A DNA stretch of 64,000 bases from 14-2 sp963628035 (GTDB lineage Bacteria; Bacillota; Clostridia; Lachnospirales; Lachnospiraceae). The DNA lies in assembly GCA_963628035.1 (NCBI GenBank), contig CAVGED010000123.1, positions 45,087 through 109,086 of the forward strand, read 5' to 3'. The position numbers and the translations under genes were made by a program. Each line of letters opens with the position of its first letter. The stretch's first letter is position 1. The notes below the pieces were generated by a model. That model was not told the origin of the DNA. It worked only from the letters and a program-made list of their open reading frames with translations, and ran no database searches. Below, one piece after another: positions 16,718-26,180 of this stretch.

Positions 16718-18549
16718 TTACCGTCTCTGGACAGATTGGGATTATAGTAAGGATCCGGCTCGCTTACAAAATACGCGCACGCGCGCTTTTGTTCCGATGC
16801 TTCGATGCATTCTTTCTTCTCCTTCAGAAAAACATCATACGGATTCAGCACGATTGTCCTCCCCTGACTCCTAACCGCAGTACTGACAGCAAGTCCCTTA
16901 TATCTGGCGCTGGTAAATTCCCGAACGCCAGACTGCTCCAGTACTTGGATGGATTCCCTTTTCATCATAGTTCCATACAGCGAACAGGCATTGACATTAT
17001 GTGCATAATACATTCTCCCCATGTATCCCGGTTCTCGATAACCTTCTCCTTCACCAATGGGTATTACAAGCGTTTCTTCATCCAATCCGGTTACATATCC
17101 AGCCTCCAGCACCACTCCGTCCGGGGTCAGAATTCTCCCCGCTGCAAGGCCGACATCCTCCCTCTGCACGTACATCAAAAGCATCTGGATCCAGTCTTCC
17201 ATAACGACATCCATATCCTCATGCAAAAATACGACATACATTCCATTTATTTGCTCAAGGGCTTCTGAAACATTACTGCTGACGATGATCTCGTAATTCT
17301 CATACGTCGTTTTTGTATAAATACAGCTGAGCAAACAGTCTATGTTATCCTTTCCGTCACCGATAATCACAATACTGACCAACGGCTTTCCCGGAATCTC
17401 ATAGGTCAGGCGATAATGCGTAGCACAAATCTTGCTGCTCACGACCTCCGTCTTACGCCCCAGCCGCAATTCTTGATCCCGGACTGCATGCTGTCCCGCA
17501 GCAATGGCGTACTCTTTTGCTTCAATTCCCATAGAAACAGAACCGGGATGTACGCGCCAGAAATACAATAGCTTTGGAATATGCCACACACACTGTGCCG
17601 CCGAAGTCAGCTTTAAAATAATGTCATGATCCTGGCTGCCATTATAGGCGGCATCCAGTAACCCGGTTTTCTCCAGTAATGATTTTTTAAACACACTCAG
17701 GTGACAGATATAATTTACACCCCGCAGATTCTCCGGGGAAAAATCCGGCTTGTAATGCCTGGTCACAACATGATTAAGATTATCCCCTTTGAACGTCAGT
17801 TCATCCGTATACACAAATTCCGCCTGGTGTTCCCGGATTGCTTTCATACACTCATAAAGTGCACTGGGATGAAGCATGTCATCATGATCGAAAAACGCAA
17901 GATATGTCCCCTCTGCCATCTCAATACAAGCATTGGTATTTCCGGCAATCCCGGTATTTTCTTTCAGACGTTCATAGCAGATACGGGAATCCTGCTTCTG
18001 ATACTCTCTGCATATCGTTTCCACATATCCGTGTTCTGCATCACTGCCATCTGCCAGGCATAGCTGCCAGTTTTGGTATGTCTGATCCTGCACGGATTCA
18101 ATCATTGCCCGCAGATAACGCTCCGGTGTATGATACAGTGGAACGAGAACGCTGATGCAATCCTTCCACTGGCTGCTCTCCTGGCGCTGACGCACCCGCT
18201 CCGCATCATCCGACAGAATGGAAGCCAGCAGCTTCTTGCCCTGTGGAATCCGAAAGCAACTCAGACTCTGTATTTTATCTCCTACTGAGCGGAAAGTCTT
18301 CCTGATACCGAGCTGAAGCAGACTTTGGAGAAATCCCTTAATTCCCCGGTAAACGGGAAGAGATATTTTTAAAACAGACCACAAGAAGGATTCCTTGAGC
18401 TTTTGCTTCAAGGAACCCTTCTCCTGAGAATGCTCCTGTTCCCAAGTGTTTAACAGAAGCTTGTACTGATTATATGAATTTTTCGAAGCCGGAACATGCG
18501 CATTATTAAGATACGTTTCCAGTTCGGCCTTATTCTTTATCACTATCAT
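16705..18549 (-). CDS. Two-domain family 2 glycosyltransferase
   Basis: 614 residues. After a basic 145-residue leader the first GT-A domain (about 148-375) is complete: CISVLVPLYHTPERY, CLADGSDAEH, YLAFFDHDDMLHP, and GSQDHDIILKL. The second domain (about 393-590) is reduced but keeps KPLVSIVIIGDGKDN and YVVFLHEDMDV. The tail EPDPYYNPNLSRDGKW is typical. It is the first gene after a strong promoter at 18582-18610 and overlaps the next gene. Its first domain is close to that of the partial gene at the window start, which suggests they act on similar acceptors. Confidence 0.87.
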   Translation of the reverse strand: MIVIKNKAELETYLNNAHVPASKNSYNQYKLLLNTWEQEHSQEKGSLKQKLKESFLWSVLKISLPVYRGIKGFLQSLLQLGIRKTFRSVGDKIQSLSCFRIPQGKKLLASILSDDAERVRQRQESSQWKDCISVLVPLYHTPERYLRAMIESVQDQTYQNWQLCLADGSDAEHGYVETICREYQKQDSRICYERLKENTGIAGNTNACIEMAEGTYLAFFDHDDMLHPSALYECMKAIREHQAEFVYTDELTFKGDNLNHVVTRHYKPDFSPENLRGVNYICHLSVFKKSLLEKTGLLDAAYNGSQDHDIILKLTSAAQCVWHIPKLLYFWRVHPGSVSMGIEAKEYAIAAGQHAVRDQELRLGRKTEVVSSKICATHYRLTYEIPGKPLVSIVIIGDGKDNIDCLLSCIYTKTTYENYEIIVSSNVSEALEQINGMYVVFLHEDMDVVMEDWIQMLLMYVQREDVGLAAGRILTPDGVVLEAGYVTGLDEETLVIPIGEGEGYREPGYMGRMYYAHNVNACSLYGTMMKRESIQVLEQSGVREFTSARYKGLAVSTAVRSQGRTIVLNPYDVFLKEKKECIEASEQKRACAYFVSEPDPYYNPNLSRDGKWRT

Positions 18550-18581
18550 TCCAACTATATCCTCTCAATGGTTCTTCGTCT

Positions 18582-18610
18582 ATTATAATTCAGAATGAGA
18601 GGTGCGTCAA
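18582..18610 (-). promoter_or_regulatory. Strong sigma-A type promoter of the 18.5-to-6 kb operon
   Basis: On the minus strand TTGACG and TATAAT are separated by exactly 17 bases. The -10 box ends 33 bases before the ATG at 18549. Genes from 18549 down to 6073 follow with overlaps or gaps up to about 20 bases, so this promoter probably drives all seven of them. Confidence 0.85.
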
Positions 18611-18624
18611 ATAAAGATTGCAAA

Positions 18625-20295
18625 TTAATAACTTAGTAGCTTCGCCAGGTAATCTTTTTTGATGCTATAGCCATATTCCGGATCCGTGGCCCAGCCAAAA
18701 CCGCTGGGATTCTGTTCCTTTCCGAGCCATTCCACGTAGGGAGCACTCCCGACGATCGTATTCACCCACCAGTTTGTATATTTGTCCGGGTCAATGCATT
18801 CATAAGCAAAGGACTCCGGCGTTGTTCCCTTCGCTGCATAGGCTTTCAGGCGCTGGACATGGGCCCGAATCCCTGTCCGTACATCTGGATAGCTTCTTCC
18901 TACATCTACCGTTCCATCCTCATATATTGCCCCTGTCGTATCAAGCCCTGCGAAGTTATACTGTTCCGGCTTCACAACGCAGGAGACTCCCGGATACTGC
19001 AAGAAACCGGTCTCCTTCATGGACTGGCAGAACGCGACTTCCACCCGAACCCCTTCTGCATTGCATTCTTCCATGTAGATACGGCAGAAATCTTCAACTG
19101 TCGGTGCTTCCGTATTGGCGTAAAAAGCCGGGTATGTATACCTGTCCTTGTAATAGGCTGCCATCTTCTCTACCGTGGTACTGGAGGTGCCCATAATGGA
19201 ATAGTAAAATTCCTTCGATGCATCGCGGCCTTCCCACTTTCCATTTTGAATATAGTGATAATAGTAGCTTACTAGATTATCTCCAAATGCCCTCTCCAAA
19301 TCAGCATAATTGCTGCGATAATACCCTACATTAAATTCCTCTTTCGCCTGACGTCCTTCCCTCATACCAAAGATAATAAAATGGTTCAATGCTCCATATT
19401 CATCATCACCAAACACCTGTTTTATATCGCTATAGCGATGAATATAATAATTAAAATCATATATTGGAGAATAATCCACACCATTGTATGTCGTCACTGC
19501 ATGCTGCAGCTCTTTAACTCCTGTTGTTATACGACCTTCTCGTTTTCCGTCTGTTATGTAATGAATATAATACTGCTTCCAATTCTTTCCAAACGCATGG
19601 CGCAGATCCTGATACGCATTCCGATATGATACCACATCAAATTTTTCGTTTGCCCAACGGCCTTCCTGCATACCAGAAATGACGAAATGACTTAATGCCC
19701 CATATTCATCATCACCATATAGCTTCCTTATGTCGCTGTATTGGTGAATATAATGGTTAAAATCATATACCGCGGAATAATCCACCCCGTCGTATACGGT
19801 TACTGCATTTTGTAATTCTGCGACCCCGGTGGTTACACGGCCCTCCCTTTTTCCATTAGTAATATAATGAAGATAATAGCTCTTCCAGTTCTTCCCAAAT
19901 GCACGGCGCAGATCCTGATACGCATTCCGGTATGATACCACATCAAATTTCTCGTTTGCCCAACGGCCTTCCTGCATACCAGAAGTGACGAAATGACTTA
20001 ATGCCCCATATTCATCATCACCATATAGCTTCCTTATGTCGCTGTATTGGTGAATATAATGGTTAAAATCATATACCGCGGAATAATCCACCCCGTTGTA
20101 TACGGTTACTGCATTCTGTAATTCTGTAACTCCTGTTGCTATACGGCCTTCCCTTTTTCCGTCTGTTATGTAATGAATATAATAACTTCTCCAGTCCCTT
20201 CCAAATGCATGGCGCAGATCTTGATATGTATTCCGGTAAGACTGCACCTGAAATCCGGCACTGGCCTGACGGCCCTCTGACATACCTATAAACAC
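18625..20295 (-). CDS. C-terminal half of a split cell-wall hydrolase: repeats plus glucosaminidase
   Basis: From a GTG at 20295, 556 residues. Residues 1-365 are about 3.5 units of a 100-residue repeat, with YNGVDYSAVYDFNHYI, GDDEYGALSHFV, GMQEGRW, YQDLRHAFG and GKREGR boxes. Residues 380-550 are a LytF-like glucosaminidase domain, with CQSMKETGF carrying the catalytic Glu and WVNTIVGSAPYVEW. There is no signal peptide, because the frame continues without a break from the amidase gene upstream apart from one TAA at 20314. The GTG has AAGGAG 14 bases upstream, overlapping that TAA. If made alone the product would stay in the cytoplasm. Confidence 0.75.
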   Translation of the reverse strand: MFIGMSEGRQASAGFQVQSYRNTYQDLRHAFGRDWRSYYIHYITDGKREGRIATGVTELQNAVTVYNGVDYSAVYDFNHYIHQYSDIRKLYGDDEYGALSHFVTSGMQEGRWANEKFDVVSYRNAYQDLRRAFGKNWKSYYLHYITNGKREGRVTTGVAELQNAVTVYDGVDYSAVYDFNHYIHQYSDIRKLYGDDEYGALSHFVISGMQEGRWANEKFDVVSYRNAYQDLRHAFGKNWKQYYIHYITDGKREGRITTGVKELQHAVTTYNGVDYSPIYDFNYYIHRYSDIKQVFGDDEYGALNHFIIFGMREGRQAKEEFNVGYYRSNYADLERAFGDNLVSYYYHYIQNGKWEGRDASKEFYYSIMGTSSTTVEKMAAYYKDRYTYPAFYANTEAPTVEDFCRIYMEECNAEGVRVEVAFCQSMKETGFLQYPGVSCVVKPEQYNFAGLDTTGAIYEDGTVDVGRSYPDVRTGIRAHVQRLKAYAAKGTTPESFAYECIDPDKYTNWWVNTIVGSAPYVEWLGKEQNPSGFGWATDPEYGYSIKKDYLAKLLSY

Positions 20296-20412
20296 AAAAT
20301 GTTTTAAGGCTCCTTACGAATCATCCATATAAACTTGTTTCAGATCCGCATACCGCTCGATATAATACTCATAATCGTAAACGGCAGAGTAATCTATTCC
20401 ATCGTAGACCGT
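19206..20412 (-). repeat. Four tandem 300-base repeats in the wall hydrolase
   Basis: The unit encodes about 100 residues that begin at VTVYDG and end at the next such box. Period 300 is seen from boxes near 20395, 20095, 19795 and 19495. The second and third units are nearly identical at base level: 19621-19800 and 19921-20100 differ at only a handful of positions. The outer units have diverged much more. Such repeats in wall hydrolases usually bind the cell wall; this family I do not recognise by name. Confidence 0.85.
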
Positions 20413-21696
20413 TACAATCCCCTTTTTCAAATCATAATATTCGGCAATTGCAGTGGCATCCGCAACTCCAAGCTTCTGAAGCTTCGCATCTGAATTCAGG
20501 TAATTATTGTAATCACCTGAATTACTTAAAAATGCATGCTCTACGATAAGCCCCGGAATACCCTTTTTCTTACACTCTCGGATAACCGCATACTTATCTC
20601 CTCTGGTTCCATCCGGCAGGTTATATTTCGGATCATTATCACTGACATACTGATACTGGATACCTCTTTTGGTAATTCCAAGATTCCCAAGCTTCTCCAG
20701 AATGTTTTCCGCTAAACCCGCTCCTTCCTCGCTGATATCCGGGCGGTAATTTGGATTGGGATAATACACCTCCGCACCATATGCCTTTCCTGACCCGTCA
20801 TCGGCATTCAGATGGATACTTACAAATACATCTGCCCCTTTTTCCTCCGCAAAATTTGCACGGTTGTTCAGACAGTCGGCAGTGGTCACATTGCCCCACG
20901 CACATTCTTCCGTTTCCCGCGTCAGATATACTTTAACATTTTTATAAGTCTCCAATTCCGCCTTACAATACTTCGCAATCTTCAACGTTAATTGCTGTTC
21001 ATTCACACCAAAGTAATTTGCACCGCTGTGCGTTTTATCATGACCCGGATCGATCACCACCACTAATGGATCCTGCTCCGTCGCTTTCTCCCTATTCTCT
21101 CCATTAATACCTGCCGCATAGGGTGCTACAGCAGAAGCAGTCGTCTCTGCCCGATTCAACACTTCTCTAAATGCATCATTTGAGATCGTGTTTCCCTCTG
21201 CATCAGTAACCGTTATATCCAGGCCAACCGCTTCTCCACTGACAATGACTGCATTTGCCGCAGAAGTACCCGCTTCCATGTTTACACCATATCGTGTGTT
21301 CATTCCACACTCATCAAAGGTGATCATTCTTTCCCGGTCTTCCGCTTCAAATCGAATTTCAGTCAACGCATACACTGCTTTTTCTTCTTGTTCATGGTTT
21401 ATTGTAAAAAGAACTGTATTCCCGTCTATCGTATCTGCCGCACAGTCAAACACTTCATTCGTTTCTTGATTCCGGTATACCAATACCGGATTCTGATAGA
21501 CTGCTTCTTCTCCGCCGATACTCACCACAATATTCTGAACATCCGGCGTTTCTATGTATGGTTTTTCAATCACCAGATAATTTAGCAAATATGTTTCGCT
21601 GTTCTCCGCCGCAAGAACCTGCTGCATTGGCAAACCTGTGACTACAAGTGCCAAAGCTATCATTCCTGTCAGTAACCTTTTCCACAAACTCCTCAT
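20314..21696 (-). CDS. N-terminal half of a split cell-wall hydrolase: N-acetylmuramoyl-L-alanine amidase
   Basis: 460 residues. A signal peptide (MRSLWKRLLTGMIALALVV..., cleavage after VLAA) is followed by about 180 residues of unknown beta-rich region and an Amidase_3 domain at about 215-425. That domain has VVVIDPGHDKTHSG with a zinc His, FGVNEQQLTLKIAKY with a zinc Glu, VFVSIHLNAD with a zinc His, and LIVEHAFLSNSGDY with the catalytic Glu. After the first half of a 100-residue repeat, the frame stops at DDS-TAA where the other repeats read DDEYGAL; the residues after the stop continue as GALKHF in the same frame. The amidase half should be secreted and active but lacks most of the wall-binding repeats. 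Confidence 0.85.
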   Translation of the reverse strand: MRSLWKRLLTGMIALALVVTGLPMQQVLAAENSETYLLNYLVIEKPYIETPDVQNIVVSIGGEEAVYQNPVLVYRNQETNEVFDCAADTIDGNTVLFTINHEQEEKAVYALTEIRFEAEDRERMITFDECGMNTRYGVNMEAGTSAANAVIVSGEAVGLDITVTDAEGNTISNDAFREVLNRAETTASAVAPYAAGINGENREKATEQDPLVVVIDPGHDKTHSGANYFGVNEQQLTLKIAKYCKAELETYKNVKVYLTRETEECAWGNVTTADCLNNRANFAEEKGADVFVSIHLNADDGSGKAYGAEVYYPNPNYRPDISEEGAGLAENILEKLGNLGITKRGIQYQYVSDNDPKYNLPDGTRGDKYAVIRECKKKGIPGLIVEHAFLSNSGDYNNYLNSDAKLQKLGVADATAIAEYYDLKKGIVTVYDGIDYSAVYDYEYYIERYADLKQVYMDDS

Positions 21697-21751
21697 ATCT
21701 CCTGCACTCCTTCAATTTTAAGGCCAGATTTATTTTCGTCTCGACCGTTTC

Positions 21752-21780
21752 ATTGTAACACCATGGATGTTCGAATACAA
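21752..21780 (-). promoter_or_regulatory. Candidate promoter of the amidase gene
   Basis: On the minus strand TTGTAT and TACAAT are 17 bases apart, and the -10 box lies about 55 bases before the ATG at 21696. The -35 box is only a partial match. Confidence 0.4.
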
Positions 21781-21796
21781 ATGGCAATTTCTTACA

Positions 21797-23926
21797 TTAA
21801 TATACCAAATGATATATCGATATACCGTCCTCCCCATATATTTTTTCAAACTTCACATATTGATTATCGACGTCAAAATTTTCCCCCATGGACATCAAGT
21901 ACTCTGCTCCTGTTTTCTCAATATCTTTATAGGACAGTCTCACTATCATATAATCCGCCTGTATCAGTTCAAAAGAAGTCTCTTCCTCTGTAAATTCCAG
22001 TTTGATATGCGCAAAACGATTATATATCTCTTCGTACCTGGTATTTGGATCCAATTTTTTCCATAATTCCAAATTCGGATATGTGTTGACAGAATTCACT
22101 GTAGCTACACCACATGCAGCACTATATGCTGAAAGTTCAATTCCGCCTCCGGTTGTCAACCATTTTGCTTCCGGCTCCTGCTCACGTATTTCCTGTATTT
22201 TTCCCGCGACCGGTTTTGCGTATATCGCATCAAACCCTTTCATAACCGGTCGCACAGCTATTCCTGTAAAAATAGATACTACTATAAAGCCTCCTAATAA
22301 TAATGTCTCCCACTTTTTTTTCAAAACTATCATTAATCCTGCGCTCATGCTCGCAATCACCAAAAACATGATCACTTTCTGATAAATACCCAAATAACCC
22401 GGAAAATTTTTATTTGAAACAAAAATATTCATTGCTGCGACCAGTATTCCCGTTGGAATTGCCGCATACACAGGCACCTTCTTTTCATTTTCATATGTGG
22501 ACAATATGATCATGATAAAATATATTTGCATCAAGCCTATAATATCGTTCGTCCTGTATATCGTAGAATTTGAAAAAAGCAATAATTTCGCAACAATCTC
22601 TGGTAACCCAATCGTTACATAGATCAACATCGGAACCTGTGCTAATAACAAGCCACCGGTCAACCAGTCTTTCTTTTTTTTCTTTATCCAACAATATGCT
22701 GCCACGAGAGTCGGTATCGGAAATAGTCCAAAAAATGTCCCTGCTTCAGATGCATTTTCTATGTTGCTGTATGCATAAAATGGTGCTTGTGCGCAATAAA
22801 AGAGTTTTGACACATAAAACGAACCTGTATCTACTCGTTTTCCCGGATAAACTGTTTGAGCAGTAAGCTCTATATATTCTGAAATATTGAACAAATATGA
22901 CGCAACCAGACTTACCATAAACAATAAAGTGCCGCCCAAGATCATCCAGTCACTTTTTTTCAATCCCTTAATCTTATCCCAATTATCATGCAAAAGCCAC
23001 ACTCCTATAGCCAAAAACATATATCCAAGCGGCACCTGCCATGCCGGATATAAGTTTGTCACAAACACGCTAAAACATATGGCAGTCGCCGCACCATATA
23101 AAACCTTTTTCCATATTTCTTTACTATGCAAAAAATAATAAATGCAAACTATCACACCAGGTGCTGAAGTGAAATAAAGAGAAAATCCCCACCACAGAAA
23201 GAACGAAGAAAAAATGAGCATAAATGCCCCTGTCACCGATAATAATCTTTTCTTGCCCGTAATAATATAAAAAATTTCAATTGACATCAAAAAGCCAAAA
23301 ATTAATGGAAACCACCAACAGAAACTAAATGCATACTCTACAGGTAAAACTGCATATACCAACTCCTGTGGAGTATACCCCAGTGTAGCATATCCCAAGT
23401 ATACTCCGTTTATAATATTCAGAGTATCAGTTCCGCGCATAATATGGTTATATTTACCATATGGTGATTCCCCATATGTTGCAGCCAAGATAGATGATGT
23501 TGTTACTATAAATTCATCTGAGCGAATGTTTCTTGTTTTTCCCAAAATAGGATGTGATGCTTCCGTGCTCGTCCCCGGCTGGATAACATTCGTATAGTAC
23601 TCTATAGAGTCCCCATGATAACGATTAAGCGTTAAAAACAGCAGCAAAGCTATCCCTAATAGCCACCTCTTTGCAAATATCCAATCATACATCTGATTAA
23701 CAGGAATAATAAAATGCAAACCGCCAAAGACCAAAATAAAAAACAATATATATGCTCTGTTAAGAGCTGTCCAAATCCGCAAATTCGCTAAATTATTTCT
23801 TATATTTGTAAAATCCCAGAAATGCCCTGTCAAAAAAAAAGCGACTCCGACAGATACTATCAAAGAACAAATACATAAAACAACTATTTTCTTTACTATG
23901 ATTCCTGCTTTTTTCTTTTCTTTCAT
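21797..23926 (-). CDS. Large polytopic membrane protein, probable GT-C type glycosyltransferase
   Basis: 709 residues with about 13-14 hydrophobic helices up to residue 570 and a soluble C-terminal domain of about 140 residues that ends YGEDGISIYHLVY. The long first outside loop (about 105-165) has RNIRSDEFIVTTSSI with acidic residues, as expected for the catalytic loop of GT-C enzymes that use lipid-linked sugars. Related proteins stand in rhamnan and O-antigen-like loci; substrate unknown. It is AT-rich compared with the genes to its left. An extended -10 box lies 68 bases upstream, so it may be transcribed separately from the Wzm/Wzt operon. Confidence 0.7.
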   Translation of the reverse strand: MKEKKKAGIIVKKIVVLCICSLIVSVGVAFFLTGHFWDFTNIRNNLANLRIWTALNRAYILFFILVFGGLHFIIPVNQMYDWIFAKRWLLGIALLLFLTLNRYHGDSIEYYTNVIQPGTSTEASHPILGKTRNIRSDEFIVTTSSILAATYGESPYGKYNHIMRGTDTLNIINGVYLGYATLGYTPQELVYAVLPVEYAFSFCWWFPLIFGFLMSIEIFYIITGKKRLLSVTGAFMLIFSSFFLWWGFSLYFTSAPGVIVCIYYFLHSKEIWKKVLYGAATAICFSVFVTNLYPAWQVPLGYMFLAIGVWLLHDNWDKIKGLKKSDWMILGGTLLFMVSLVASYLFNISEYIELTAQTVYPGKRVDTGSFYVSKLFYCAQAPFYAYSNIENASEAGTFFGLFPIPTLVAAYCWIKKKKKDWLTGGLLLAQVPMLIYVTIGLPEIVAKLLLFSNSTIYRTNDIIGLMQIYFIMIILSTYENEKKVPVYAAIPTGILVAAMNIFVSNKNFPGYLGIYQKVIMFLVIASMSAGLMIVLKKKWETLLLGGFIVVSIFTGIAVRPVMKGFDAIYAKPVAGKIQEIREQEPEAKWLTTGGGIELSAYSAACGVATVNSVNTYPNLELWKKLDPNTRYEEIYNRFAHIKLEFTEEETSFELIQADYMIVRLSYKDIEKTGAEYLMSMGENFDVDNQYVKFEKIYGEDGISIYHLVY

Positions 23927-23993
23927 TGATAATGCGTCTCCCTATCCTTTAATCGTCCCTGTCGATATCTCTCACCTGTACACTACATTCAAG

Positions 23994-23999
23994 ATTATA
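23994..23999 (-). promoter_or_regulatory. Possible extended -10 promoter for the GT-C gene
   Basis: The minus strand reads TGGTATAAT, a full -10 hexamer with the TGn extension, 68 bases before the ATG at 23926. No good -35 lies 17 bases further up, as is often so for extended -10 promoters. Confidence 0.4.
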
Positions 24000-24011
24000 C
24001 CACAAAGCAAT

Positions 24012-26168
24012 TTACACATCTTCCTTATAAAAATCATCCGATACTTTCTCCAACGTCTGCAAACTCCAGTTCATGCGTCTGGTATTCAGCCACGGTATCT
24101 CTACCACTATGCCGATCTGATAACTTTCCTCGTTCAATCTCAGATCCTCATATGATATCCTGCATGCAAAACCAACATTATACGCCCCATTCCCCAAAGC
24201 CTCAGCAACATCTTTTCTCATCATTCTGTTTACATCAAAATAAAATACCTGCTGACGTTCATTTCTTAGTGCCAAATATACTTTTCCGAAATTCGTCAAG
24301 ACTGCATTTTTCCAGTAAAACCAGCCATTTATAAAAATCGTTTCGTTCTCCTGAATACGGTCGATAGTGATAGCTATATCATGCGCTTCTTTTACCGGTT
24401 GCTCCCATCCCTCCTTTTTCCGGTTATTCCTGGGCGTCTCGGCAATATCTCTACAAGAAAAGTCTACTTTATTCGGAGCCAGATTTCTGTTATAAAACGG
24501 ATCTTTTCCTTTAAATCGAGGATGTAACTTATATAGTTCCTCCCTCTCTCGTATCAACCGCTTCATCTTCTTTTCATCCTCGAAATCCAGACCGCGGCTT
24601 GCAGATTCATGATGATATAATACAACATCATTTCGAACTACATTATAATATCCGGCTTCATATAATTTAAATCCAAGTTCCACATCATTATATGCTACCG
24701 GAAGTCCTTCCTCAAAGCAATTCACTTCGTAAAATTTCTTCTTTTGAACCATAAGACACGCAGCTGTAACAGCCAAATAATTATACTCCAAGCGGTTTCG
24801 ACAAAAATAGTATAACTCACTGTCATGAAAACCACACAAGCAATGGGACGGCCCGACCTCCAGATTTATGATTCCAATATGCTGGATCAGATCGGAATCC
24901 GGATACAACAATTTAGCTCCAACACCGCCCACATACGGAAGTGCTGCCTGTCCAAGCATTCTGGTAAGCCATCCTCTACTTGTAATCTCTATATCGTCAT
25001 TCAAAAACAACAGATAATCGCCCTTCGCATTATCTGCTCCCATATTGCACATTCGCGAAAAATTAAAATCCATTTTCTCATAACAATATTTTATATTCTT
25101 TCCTGTTATGAATGCCTCTATTTTGTCGCGGTTTTCATCCGAGCTTCCATTATCCACAATAATAATTTCATAATTTTCATATTCTGTATAACGAATAATG
25201 GATGTTATGCACTGAAACAGTAAATCTGTATTGTCCTTTGACGGTATAATAATACTAACAACAGCCCCTTTCGGTGCTTCATATACGATGCGATATTGGT
25301 ATACATCATCTACATATTCCACGCGTCCCTTACAGTTTCTCCGAAGCAGCACTTCTTCTTTTGCCCTTTTTGCTGCCTCTAAGGCATAGGGCTTTGCCTC
25401 CGGATTAGAGGCTGCCGATTCCCCCCGTTCTCTCCAATGATAGAGAATTTTATCGATATGTCCCACCCGGTTGTTATCCGTATGCTCCATAAAGCGCAAT
25501 GTAAAATCATAATCCTGCGCGCCGTTCAGTTCTGGGCGCAGTCCTTCTATTGCTTCTGCAATGCTCTTCCGATACACACCAAGATGATTTGTATACATCA
25601 AGGACATAAATGTGTCCGGCGACCAATCTGGTTTGAAAAATGGAGTGTGTCTTCGCTTTCCATCCTCCGTCAGTTTATCCTCATCACTGTATATAAAGTC
25701 AAGATTCCGATTTTCATTCAACATCTTTGCAACTTCATACAATGCATTCGGTGCCAGCACATCATCGCAGTCTAAAAAAGCAATAAATTCTCCTGTCGCA
25801 ATCTCTAACGCTGAATTCGTGCATCGGGAAATATGCCCGTTTTCCTTTCGGTATACCACTTTTATTTTTTCATTATGTTCATACTTTCGCAGCGTCTTCC
25901 TCACATTTTTCCAAGTAGAACAATCGTCTGCCATGCAGAGTTCCCAATTGTCGTATGTTTGATTCAATACGGATTCAATACATGGAATCAAATGCTTATC
26001 CAATACATTGTATACTGGAACAAGGATGGATATTTGGGGTTGATAGTCCAATTTCTCGCACGTATCGTTCTGCTCCTCTATGCTCTTAATCCATTTTTCA
26101 TATTGATCTTGATTTTCTATCTGTTTGAGAAAATGTTTCTCCATCCAGCTATTTAATACTTTTTTCAT
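24012..26168 (-). CDS. Two-domain family 2 glycosyltransferase
   Basis: 718 residues from the ATG at 26168 (GGGGAAC before it). The first GT-A domain (about 45-270) has ISILVPVYNVLDKHL, CMADDCSTWKN, FIAFLDCDDVL, and LNGAQDYDFTLR. The second (about 305-560) has AVVSIIIPSKDNTDL, IIVDNGSSDEN, YLLFLNDDIEI, and AVTAACLMVQKK. After the usual KDPFYNRNLAPN segment, a further 130 residues form a beta-rich tail with NETIFINGWFYWKN that may bind glycan. Both catalytic domains look intact, so one protein could add two sugars. It follows the kinase-like gene by 12 bases in the Wzm/Wzt operon. Confidence 0.87.
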   Translation of the reverse strand: MKKVLNSWMEKHFLKQIENQDQYEKWIKSIEEQNDTCEKLDYQPQISILVPVYNVLDKHLIPCIESVLNQTYDNWELCMADDCSTWKNVRKTLRKYEHNEKIKVVYRKENGHISRCTNSALEIATGEFIAFLDCDDVLAPNALYEVAKMLNENRNLDFIYSDEDKLTEDGKRRHTPFFKPDWSPDTFMSLMYTNHLGVYRKSIAEAIEGLRPELNGAQDYDFTLRFMEHTDNNRVGHIDKILYHWRERGESAASNPEAKPYALEAAKRAKEEVLLRRNCKGRVEYVDDVYQYRIVYEAPKGAVVSIIIPSKDNTDLLFQCITSIIRYTEYENYEIIIVDNGSSDENRDKIEAFITGKNIKYCYEKMDFNFSRMCNMGADNAKGDYLLFLNDDIEITSRGWLTRMLGQAALPYVGGVGAKLLYPDSDLIQHIGIINLEVGPSHCLCGFHDSELYYFCRNRLEYNYLAVTAACLMVQKKKFYEVNCFEEGLPVAYNDVELGFKLYEAGYYNVVRNDVVLYHHESASRGLDFEDEKKMKRLIREREELYKLHPRFKGKDPFYNRNLAPNKVDFSCRDIAETPRNNRKKEGWEQPVKEAHDIAITIDRIQENETIFINGWFYWKNAVLTNFGKVYLALRNERQQVFYFDVNRMMRKDVAEALGNGAYNVGFACRISYEDLRLNEESYQIGIVVEIPWLNTRRMNWSLQTLEKVSDDFYKEDV

Positions 26169-26180
26169 CAATGTTCCCCT

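Noticed and set aside
19206..20412. Regular repeats that might suggest a CRISPR array
   Set aside because: The period is 300 bases, the unit is coding throughout and there are no spacers; it is a protein repeat.
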